The notes below the pieces were generated by a model. The model was not told the DNA's origin and searched no databases. It saw only the letters and a list, made by a program, of their open reading frames with translations. 64,000 nt of DNA from Archegozetes longisetosus (Eukaryota > Arthropoda > Arachnida > Sarcoptiformes > Trhypochthoniidae): assembly GCA_018873245.2 (NCBI GenBank), contig JAEMBT020000001.1:5382220-5446219 (forward strand), written 5' to 3'. Positions 24,830 through 34,845 of the stretch are shown in pieces (position 1 is the first letter of the stretch; each line of letters opens with the position of its first letter). A program made the position numbers and the translations under genes.

Positions 24830-26618
24830 AGAGATTAACTCAATAATATTCGACGTTTTGAAAATAGACCGCTATAGAAACCTTTTTGAGATATAAGACG
24901 ATACCTCAGTCTAGCATTTATGAGTACATTAATGGAATAACCTATCCATTATGTAAATAGAACTGTATATGTTACTGTAGTATAATTATATTATAAGTGA
25001 TCGATTTATTAACAAAGCGATTTATGATTAAATAGTTAATTTAACGACTGTTTTTCATTTGATTTATTAGTAGTATCAGATTAAATAAGTAAAGCATTTT
25101 TAATAATATAAAGTTGAATATAATTTCATGAATTTTCCTGTTAAACATTAAAAATTTGTTTGGGAACTCTGTTGTGATTTGATGACACGGAAATAGGAAG
25201 AAAAATCCATAATTTTTTGTCACCTTATTTAAGTATTTAAAAATAATTTAAAAACCATTATAAGCGATTAAGAACGACTGTGAATGCCCACATGCGCTTA
25301 AACCCTACTCCATTATGTCTACATTTCTTATGATCTCTTTCCTTGTCCCCAACTACTGACATTTTTTCTATATCTCCATAATTATAGTATTTCATTTTAT
25401 CTGTCTTGAAGTTATAAACTTTATCTAATGCTCAAAAAAACTTTGTTGTATTTTTCACAGTTGTAAATTCTAAAATACTAATTTATTTCTATTTATGACA
25501 AGAGGTTCAATTTGATCTAACACTTAATTTGTATTTCTGTGCTTAAAATTGAAGTTAGTATTTTCAAGATGAAAACGTTTAAAATAATATTAATATTTGA
25601 GTGATATTTGAATTTACTTTAAATCAGATCTAACTTAAATAGAATGATATTCTAACTTTACAATTTCCTTTAAACCCTGATAAATAAGAGTGATTCGCCG
25701 TAAATTATTTAAATTAGTAATTATAGAATTTTGTAGAGTTAATAACATGTAAAATAGTACGGAAAAACATGGTTTCCCATATGTTGCTTTTATGTTTCCA
25801 GTTACTCTAAAATATATCCTCTGTAACTAATCTATTTAATTTGCGACTATAAATTCAGCTCTTATTTACACTGACATTTTATTATAAAAACTCTTTAGAG
25901 CTCAACTAAAATATATAAAACTCATAATCAGATTTATTTTTAATAAAATTAAGATATAAGATATTTCATTTATTCAACATGCATAAGATGTTAATGGTAA
26001 TACTTGTCTACACGTGCTTTGCAACACTAGTCTCTGCAGGTAATTGTGGTCGTCGTTTGCTTCACTGTATTGATAAGAAAGGCGATTTTTTGGGAATGGT
26101 CTGCGCCCGAACGTGTGCCGAAATTGATGGTCCATGTTTAGCCTGCGTTCCCTTAATACAATGTAGCTTGAAATATCCTAGAACCGTGTCGACTCAGTTA
26201 AGTAAATTGGAATGTTGATATTAAGTATAACAAAAGTTGCATTTCTACCAGAAGTGGAATATACTTACAAAAGTTAGTACCTCCAGCTCTATTGAGTGGC
26301 TTGACTCTTTACTTATTCTAAAAGTAAATCAAAGTTTCTCAAAATCACTAAGTTATATTAAATACAAAAATTACAGGTATAACAATACACTAATCATCGG
26401 AATATTCAAAGAGTTTAATGATTCTTTAACTGGAGTTTTCAAAAGTTCCATAAAAATGTGCATTTTAAATAAACTATTAAAATTATTTAATCAGAAAATG
26501 ATTTCTAGTCTCGAGTAGACTCAATCAACTATTATATATTTTCTCTTGATATAATTAGATTCTAATTATTTGTTTAACGGTTATGTAATTTTATTTTCTC
26601 GAACCTTTGAATTTATTA
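24830..26618. repeat. Segmental duplication, copy 1 (with peptide gene)
   Basis: Matches about 39670-41240 in the same orientation across the 5' flank, the secreted-peptide gene and its 3' flank. An example is the shared block GAGATATAAGACGATACCTC near the left edge. Copy 1 has about 230 extra bases (about 25216-25450). The duplicated unit also includes the preceding palindromic element (23795-24829, versus 33357-39680). Homology ends at the inverted segment starting at 26619. Confidence 0.8.
25979..26218 (+). CDS. Small secreted cysteine-rich peptide (8 Cys), copy 1
   Basis: A 79-aa protein with a clear signal peptide (residues 1-20, MHKMLMVILVYTCFATLVSA). The 59-residue mature part has eight cysteines at mature positions 3, 10, 22, 26, 33, 36, 42 and 59. 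The spacing is C-x6-C-x11-C-x3-C-x6-C-x2-C-x5-C-x16-C, enough for four disulfides. I do not recognise the family, so function is unknown; a defence, venom-gland or extracellular-matrix peptide are all possible. A paralogue lies at 40581-40826 in a segmental duplication. It is about 66% identical and conserved in frame, with identical cysteine spacing for the first seven. That supports a real gene. TATATAAAACTC lies about 65 bases upstream of the ATG. No intron is needed. Confidence 0.75.
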   Translation: MHKMLMVILVYTCFATLVSAGNCGRRLLHCIDKKGDFLGMVCARTCAEIDGPCLACVPLIQCSLKYPRTVSTQLSKLEC

Positions 26619-27790
26619 AAAAATCTATCGATTTTGAGCAATCTTTTAATTGTATATGGAATTGAGAAATATTTGACTTGATGAGTTTGAAAAAATGAGA
26701 TATTGATTATCGCTTCAGACTTTTGACTCGTTGAGAAGATAAAAGTGTACTGATTGAAAAAATATTAATCCAAAGAAACTAGTTCTGTGAATTGATAAAG
26801 AAGTTGTTACTTAATTTCACATATAAATAGAGCAACAGAAAAATATTATTTTGAATATTCTGCATAAGAAAGAGTTCATTATCAAAATAACTAAAATTTT
26901 GTAATTGTCTAAGAGGGTGCATTTTCTTAAATAGTATTTGTCTAAATCGACAAAACCCTTTCAAATTATTGAAGCGATGTAATAGTGAGTCATTTTTACT
27001 CTAAGTTAAAAAAGAAAAGTTACTTTGAAAGTAATAAATGATGTTTAATAATGAGTGCATTTGCATAAGTAGTCCAAAGTTAACTCATCAATAAAAATCT
27101 ACTTAATATGAAACTTCAATTGATGGCAGATTTTCATCGAAACAGACATTCGAACAATAGATGCATAAAATGAACGTAAATACAAGTTCATTATCAGCAT
27201 TTGAATGAATAACTTCTTTGAGCACAAAGAATCGGGTTACTATTAATAGCCTGCTATAATTCGAGACTTTTATGACTTGTAATAACTAAGTCGTGGAAAA
27301 TTTTATCAAAACTATATTTTACTTAAAAATTAACTTCAATTCATATCCATATTAAAGTTGACTAAACTCTATGATTAACTTTAACCTCAAATATTAATAC
27401 CATTTTATGAATTGATTGGACACACAAATGTTTACTCGAGTAAAACTTAACAAAATAATAGACTATTCGTTAAAATGATTTTTATTTTGATAACAGTTAT
27501 CGGGTTATGAAAATAAAGTATAAATGTGTTAAACCCAACCAATTAAGATAAAACTCACTAATTTTGATACATAAACTAAAAGTAAGCATTTTTGCTTTCT
27601 AATCTTCTTTCTATTATTAAATTAAAGGCAAATATTTTAACCACTCAATGTTAAACCACAGTCTTGTTGTCAACTAAAACTTGTGGACAAACTATTTCAT
27701 TAATTCGTTTACGAAATTTGGTCAAATATGAAAATAATTATAAAATTTTTCAATTAGTATGTCTATTAGTTTCAACAAAATATTGATTAT
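26619..27790. repeat. Arm B of the 1.17-kb inverted duplication
   Basis: Reverse complement of 15641-16813, nearly identical over 1,172 bp, with one net base of length difference. It sits exactly at the right boundary of the segmental duplication that carries the 26-kb peptide gene. The 41-kb copy has no such segment at its corresponding edge. Insertion at or creation of the boundary is therefore plausible. Confidence 0.85.
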
Positions 27791-28845
27791 CCAATATGTA
27801 AAATCAAAAATTAAATTGAAAAGTTCTTATTAGCTTTTCTCCTTTAGTTGGAGAAAAAAGTTATGTTTAATAGAGTATAGTCAATATTCTATATTACGAT
27901 AAGATATTTTGCTATCACTATTAGTCGATTTATGGCGGTCGTCAGTTTGTACAAAAACTTCTTTAATTCGACATGTCGGAATAAGAAGTTGGTACTCATC
28001 TTGAAGGTCCTGCTCACCTCTAATTTGACACTTATATTATTATACTTGATTTTTGAGGTCCCAAAACTAACTTTCAATCCAAATTTTATTATCAATAAGT
28101 TAGTTTTTTGTTACATAAACAGCTACTTTAACAAAATATAAATCTATGAATTGATGAAGAATTTATATTAATAATAAATGATCTGACTTTTGGCGCTATA
28201 TCTTAAGTTAATGTCAAAATTCAAATCAGGTCCTTAGATTAATGAATAAAACAAAATCAGATTTTATTTTGAAAAAAATAAAAATTTTAAGAATAAATTT
28301 ATTCATGACTACAAAATTTTAAGAATAAACAAAGTGTTTGATTCAACTCACAAACTACTAAATTCCTATAAAATATTATAATCTATCTATTGCTATTATG
28401 TTCTTGACCCAAAATGACAATCGTTTGGAGCAAAAGTGTTAGCCTTAATTGATAACTGTTAAATATGACTTAAAATTTCATAATATAAAATTATTAGAAT
28501 TTGTTAATTACTATATATAAATTCTTTCTTATTAATATAACTATAATTCAAATAAGTGATTAATTACAAGTATTCTGTTTGGCATTGGATTAACAAAAAA
28601 ATATTCAAATTTGAATCGATTATTATGCCCGCCATAACAGATATCAATTATTTATTATTGAAAGTCACTAGTTTATTTGAGTATTCTAAAACATGAAGTG
28701 AGACGCATCCATTCAGCAAATTTCTTCGTCAAGCTTCCATATCAACTTTCCCTTATATAATTTTTCAAAATATATCGTCAATTAAAGATTAGTATATTAC
28801 ATGTTTATCAATTTGTACATTTAAAGTAAACGGTAATTTAATTTA
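27791..28845. other. Intergenic, 3' of the channel gene
   Basis: AT-rich, with no recognised gene. Two overlapping short ORFs on opposite strands (about 27890-28140) have no recognisable motif. On the minus strand the channel gene's stop codon is followed at once by AATAAA (28842-28847 region), a likely polyadenylation signal. Confidence 0.5.
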
Positions 28846-31800
28846 TTAATGATAAAAAATTCTCATAAATGATCTTAAAATATAGATAGTTTTAATACAT
28901 TTATTTAACAGAAATCGGTAATAAGTCATTATAGAAGGAAAAATTGAAAGATTTCTCAAAATAAGTTCATATAATTGGTTAACACTGATTCCAAACCACA
29001 TTCCAAACAGACCTCCGATGTAACAAAAATAATCATTGAATGTCATGACAGACGTCTCTTTGTTTATTATGAATGGTTTACTTTCGTCCCAATTTAGTAC
29101 CAACTCCTGGAACTTATGACTTGGTCGATATGGATTTTCACTTAAAGTCACATATTCATCATTAATACAATCAATTGGACACAATTTAACGCAAAATTTC
29201 GTATAGCGTTCGCTAAATAGTTTTATTTGTGTCTCATTTAAACAAATATCAAGATTTTGAAATCCAAAATCCAATTGTCTAATAGTATTTCCTAGTAGAA
29301 AACACGAACAATTCATTCTTAATTCACAATAATATCTAATACACTGTCTAATACAGTGTTGATTTGATAGCGAATTGAATGGAGTACGATCATTATTATA
29401 ATAACTACATTTCGATTTATAAGGATATTCCAAGAAATTGAATGACTTTTTAGTAACAGAATATTCACCATTTGTAATAAAGAAAAGTTTTTTAGTGTCC
29501 TCAAAATAATTATTTATTAGTATTCTTATATGATGAGTGTGGTTAAAAGAAACGCGTAAAAAGTTTCTTTTCATTAAATCAATGAATCTCAGCTTTTTAT
29601 GATCTTCTAATTCAGTGTCCATCTGATTAAAAGCAAAATAATTTAATATTATAAGAGTATTTGAGAAATGTCTAATTTTTTCAATGATACTTCCATTAAC
29701 GCTTTTATGCTTCACCCGAATCAAACCAAATAATTCTTCTGAATAATATTTCGTATATATAGTTACAATTGGGTTTGAAATAGTACCACAATCTTCATAA
29801 TTTACTCCATATTTATATTCACAATTTAAACTTTTCATGTACTTCAATTCATGATGAAGTCTTTGATAAACACTCACATCAAAATTGTTAAATCTCTTCA
29901 ATTCGTAATCTTCTAATTTTGGAAGTTCATCAACTTTAAAAATTAATAAAATAGACGGTACTTGTATTTGATCAAAATGTGGATCCATTATTTCCATTTT
30001 AAAAACTGTATCAAAACGTAGAAAATTGAAAGTTGCTCTCATTAATTGAGTTAAAAGCAAAATGGTATAAATTATGATATAGATTCCCTAAATTGTAAAT
30101 TAAATTGATTTTAGTATTGATGAACATTACAAATATCAATCAAAAATTACCTTCATTCTTAAATTCCTCAATTTTTTCACAATACATTTTAAAATTTTGA
30201 AATGCTTGTCAAATTTTCTCATAATAGTTTGTTGAAAATTGATTCTACTGATCGAACCAAAGATCATGTTTTTCAAATCATTCAATGAGACTCCACTCCA
30301 TAGACCTAATAATCCACCCAAATTGACTAAATATTGTATGAAATTTAATTGTGGAACGTAAACAAATTCAATATATTGAGAACTAACCGCTTGCAGCCAA
30401 AGCGAATCACCTATTGACTTCGAATACTCGTAAATATCTTCGTTACAAGATACTCTACACATTCGATTCAACTTTCTGAGATCAATTTCGATGGTCAAAT
30501 TTTCACAGAATCTATACTTAAGTTCATCATAATTGAAATTATTAATAACATATGTCAAATATTCATAAGTTTTTGGTAGACAACTATTTTTTAGAAATAT
30601 TTTCATTATCAGTTCATTAATACATTGTTCTTGAGATCTGATAATTCCATCATAATATTGACAATTAGTTTTATAAGGAGGAGGTAGTCGTTTGAATGAA
30701 ATCCTATCATATAAGATATCTAATACATCACCTGATAACTTAGATACTTTGCTCATAGAATAGGAGGGCAATCGATTCCCATCGTGTATGAACAAAGATC
30801 CTTCTCCGACTTCTAATATTAATTCTATTCTAGATATTTTTAGAGAAGTATTTGATTTTTGACTCAATCGACTCAAAAATGTGAAGCAGTGTTTATCTTT
30901 TGCATGACTAACAATCGTATCAAATACGTCATCACATTTGTAACGATTATTTCCAGATAGAATATAACAAACATACAAAACATACGGGTAATTAAGGTCA
31001 ATAAGGTTTAAATAATCTGAAACAAGTGTTTGATTGTCCAATAATTCATCATATTTATCGTAACTTATCTGACAGTTTTTCTCATTGAGCTTATCAAGTC
31101 CACAAATCTCATAAATTCTCTTATATTTTTCGTTCCAATCGTATGATCTTATGCTAATGTCAATCAAACCAAAATGAGAATTCGATTTACAAGCAGATAT
31201 GGCAGGAAAAGAATCTAAACTTCCACTAACAATATGTTCTTTCGTTCTAACTTCAACTTCTGTTTTATATTCAAGATATTCTAATGTAATTTCATTTAAT
31301 TGGTAAATAAAGCATGTGATGCAAATCACTTTAAATAGAAGTTTCAAATTCATTTTATGCAATTTAGTAAACAACGATGAAATATAACTATTGATGATAA
31401 TAAAATATAAAGCACAGTCGTCATGAAATAAAATTATTAAAATTCTATTCAAATTTAATAATGAATTCAACTTTTGAGAAAAATGAATAAGTATATCAAT
31501 AAAGTGTCTGATGAGTTTATGGAAATCAACAACTGCTACTCCGAACCAAATCGAAATTATCGAGCCTAAATTTGATGCATAATTAGTCAGTGAAATTTTT
31601 TCTACCAGTTTATATGTGAAAACTGGAGAGTTGTCGGGTTGTATTCTTATCATTTTTTCTGTAGAATCTTCACTGGACATGTCGAAAGTCTCGCTATTGA
31701 TATATTCAATTTTACACTTTTGAGGACATCTTCGAGAGCAAATCTTTCTTATTTTCTGACGAGATAGTTCTTTATGTGAATTTCTGGTACAGAGTTTTGT

Positions 31801-32727
31801 GTTCATTGTTTTGTTATTCAATATAATATCAATTTCAAAGTCGTTGATTGGATGAATGCATTTGTTTATCTTCAGCTGTTTGTTGTAAATACAAGAATTA
31901 ATGCAATCATCAAATGAGTAGATTTCTTTTGTATTGTAATCGAAGCGTTGTTTAATACAATCTGTTTGATGAGGCCACTCAAGTCTTTCAATAGTTTTTG
32001 AGAGCTTAAAAGTGATGAGTTTGCTAGTAGCTCCTGAATCCATATGCAAAGGATGAAAGTGTAATGTTGTAAATAAAGAGTCAGAGGAATGTAGGCTTAT
32101 AAAAATCTTGCCAGTATGATTTTTAGAAAAGCTCAAATATTCTTTGAGCTTTTCAAATGTAATTTTAAATTCTATAGAACTTGATTTGTCCAATTTATGT
32201 AATTCTAGTCTTTTGAGATTGAGTTTATTTACATTGAAAAAAGTGAAACACTTCTCATATCGAGGATTTTTGCTAATATATTCCGAAACTTTGCCAATCA
32301 GTTCACAATTATTGTAGTACTTGAAGTCATCATTAAAACTTAAATTCGCATAACAGTCTAAAATTGAAGTGAGATTTATCGTTCTTTCAAATAATTGATA
32401 GAAATGAGTATCATTTTCAAGGCTTTCAACATTCCTCGACTCAACTTTGTTATTCGTTGTTTCAAAACTTTCTGATGACTTTTCAAATAATTTGTATTTT
32501 TTTCTTACCCAAAATTCAGTTCGTTCTAAGCAAAATGTGATTGATGGCAAGTCGATTGTATCATGATTGCTGATATCAAGCTTTACTTCTGTTGGAAAAC
32601 TTAAAAATTCATTTGTTATCTCAATGAATTGATAAATCACTATTAAGAGTAAACTTATTTTAATAATCAATTTGAACGAAGGAACCACATAAGACTTTGA
32701 TATATTCCTAATATATTCCATATTCAT
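28846..32727 (-). CDS. Three-unit concatenated DEG/ENaC-family channel
   Basis: A predicted plasma-membrane cation channel of the degenerin/ENaC family. Two exons: 32727-30151 (859 codons, no stop) and 30087-28846, joined across a 63-bp GT-AG intron (30088-30150; AAG/GTAATT, CAATTTAG/GG) in phase 0, giving 1,272 aa. It holds three full units, each TM1, Cys-rich ectodomain, TM2. Unit 1: TM1 about 18-38, TM2 about 384-404 (NLGSIISIWFGVA). Unit 2: TM1 about 461-483, TM2 about 796-818 (NLGGLLGLWSGVS). Unit 3: TM1 about 860-882, completed by the first codons of exon 2; TM2 about 1214-1235 (YIGGLFGMWFGIS). Each ectodomain ends with a thumb-like Cys cluster (for example SRRCPQKCKIEY, RMCRVSCNEDI, KLCPIDCINDEY). 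Known family channels are trimers of separate subunits. The N-terminal His-Gly motif is not seen. The start is the first of two close ATGs (MNMEYI), with TATATGAGG-type sequence upstream. Without splicing the first product would end after VIFD. Ligand and gating are unknown. Confidence 0.8.
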
Positions 32728-32939
32728 TCTAATATGAAGTTTTCCTCATATAAATTGATATCGTATCAAGAGTATTGATTTTATGTAGATTATCAAAATA
32801 ATAGTTTTATAGTCAATATAAATGATTTTTAAGTGTATTGAATTCAATATAATAGTACTTTTAATGTATAATAGGTCACTAAAATATACACTAAATTCGG
32901 TATTAATGAAAAATACGATAAACTTTGAGAAAACAATCA

Positions 32940-33180
32940 TTAAGTCTTTGATATACTACTAGCCTCTTCCATATTCATTCAAACGCGATGCATTTCTCAT
33001 ATAAACTAATGTCATATCAAAAATAATATTATCGATTTATGTGGATTGTCTAAACAAAAATTTCACAATCAATATAAAGCAATTTCTTAAATTTATTAAA
33101 GTATATAATAAATGTATTAAATGTAATGAATTCAATATAAACAGTACTTTTAATATACAATAAAAGGCCTATTCGCTAAA
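32940..33180 (-). pseudogene. Truncated duplicate of the channel gene's 5' end
   Basis: The sequence from the first codons of the channel gene through its upstream region (32695 to about 32885) is repeated at about 32943-33180 in the same order. Shared blocks include CTTTGATATA, TCCATATTCATTC, TCATATAAA and TGAATTCAATATAA. On the minus strand the duplicate starts at 32978 with MNMEEASSISKT and then hits a stop. The real gene reads MNMEYIRNISKS and continues. It is the head of a lost tandem copy, or a duplicated promoter. Confidence 0.65.
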
Positions 33181-33356
33181 ACGTTTCTTCTAGGAGAGGC
33201 TTTATATTTGCAGCTATCTAAAAAATATATAAATGAATTTTTATGATAATAACAAAAAAGTAGGTAAAGAAGAAAGAGGAAAGCGTTGAACATTCAAAAT
33301 TTTTTTAAATGTTTACAAAGGTTTATTTTGTCAAAAAAAAAATAATGTATTTATAA
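33181..33356. other. Spacer upstream of the channel locus
   Basis: AT-rich sequence with no recognised feature. Confidence 0.4.
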
Positions 33357-33480
33357 TCCCTTTGGTGTAACGATTTGAGAACTTGCACTATATGGTACTC
33401 ACGGTTGAAAAATTTTAGGCGAGTCTAAAGTCACTCTAAAGGTTGTTAGTAATCTATATATTGTTGAACTGATGGAATCC
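33357..33480. repeat. Left tip of the interrupted palindromic element (copy 2)
   Basis: Matches 23795-23915 (CGATTTGAGAACTTGCACTA versus CGGTTTGAGAACTTCCACTA, and AGGCGAGTCTAAAGTCACTC). It marks the left edge of the second copy of the segmental duplication. The element resumes at about 37858-38070 and 39224-39680 after insertions. Confidence 0.75.
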
Positions 33481-34146
33481 AAAGTAGAGTATTGTGAAAT
33501 TTATTTATATCTAACAAACAGAATACTAAACTAGCTTAGTTATTAGTTTGAAAAGGCTTCGCACTAACACTTTGTGTAATTAGCTCTTAAAAAGTCCAAT
33601 GATTTATAACACTTTCTGTAATGACTTTCTCTTTAAAATGACCCAATTTAGTATAATTTAACTTTAGTATAAATAAACAATCGAACAATGTAGCTTTAGT
33701 TTTAAATTTAGAAAACGTGGGAAACCAAAGAAAAGTTATAAAGGGACAGTCTTAGAGAAAGTTAACAAGAAGAAGAAGAGAGTCAAAAGAGATCTTCAGT
33801 AATATCTTAGTTATTATTTGTAACATCACGTTATGCATAATAAAATTCTTGTAAAATAGACAATCGTTTAGTTCATTTTTACCAACTTTATTTGTATTTT
33901 GGATAAATAATATGTAAAGTTGTGAAACTTTCTTTAATGCATTATAGGTACACATGATATTCTCTATCGAGTCCAACCAGACTCTTAGATAGAGAATTAG
34001 GTAAAAGAGATTTGGAATCTTACATCGAGGCCCCTGATTTCAAATCTTTACGCTAGTAAAATCACACTAAATGAAAAACTCTACACAAAAACTTAGATCG
34101 AGTTTTTCATTCTCAATGAGATCCGGGTCACAAAAATAATTGTGAC
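33481..34146. other. Unidentified insert sequence
   Basis: This stretch has no counterpart in the other copy of the palindrome (23915 onward), so it belongs to inserted DNA. No ORF or repeat was recognised. Confidence 0.4.
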
Positions 34147-34845
34147 AGTATGTTCCCAATGTATAAACAAACTATACATAATTGAAATCTTATTGACCAT
34201 ACTAATCGAATGAGCTCATACTCGAGATCATTCAAATTCATTTAACGTCATTTAACGTCATTTAATTTTTTCGACTTTGAATGTCGAATTTCAGGTTGAC
34301 TCTAATACGAAGTGTATTTAAATTTTAAAATGTATAAGATTAATCGCTTGAAATAATTTCAGACATTTTATGACTGGGAGACAATACTTAAAATCTTTTT
34401 TCAATCTTACATTAACATTCTGAATTGTAAAATTTGTTTAATATTACGGCCAACAAGATCATAAAAAGCTCAGAATCGAAGATTATTTTTATTTAGCATA
34501 GATAGGATTACCATGGAAAAGCATGCATTTCTTGCATTCACAGATTGTATGCAAAGTAAAAATCTATCCGAATCACTGAATAAGCTTTAAAATGATCTAA
34601 TATTTATTGTGCAAATATATGCATATTTTGTCAAAATTCTAAATTGCATGCATATTTTCACATTTATAGTCATGAGAGCATATTTAAGCCGATTTTATTC
34701 CTCAGACAGTGTTTTCAGCAATAAATTTCTTTAAACTTTAACTCCTATGAGATTATCATCTGAGTGAGTGTAGAAACAATTTACTTCAAATTTAGTACTT
34801 CATAATAAGCTAATTTAGTATTTTACTTTAAATTGAGTGCTAAAT

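Noticed and set aside
26237-26518. 93-codon ORF just downstream of the first Cys-rich peptide gene
   Set aside because: The homologous DNA in copy 2 (about 40845-41130) does not keep this frame open, so it is most likely 3' flank.
30088-30150. Reading the two channel ORFs as separate genes
   Set aside because: The downstream ORF lacks an ATG and the first part of TM1; the GT-AG intron restores both in frame. It is kept as one gene, with the alternative stated.
30136-32727. The idea that the two-unit exon is an assembly collapse or artefact
   Set aside because: The units differ strongly in sequence, so a misassembly of identical copies would not create them; only transcript data can exclude other errors.
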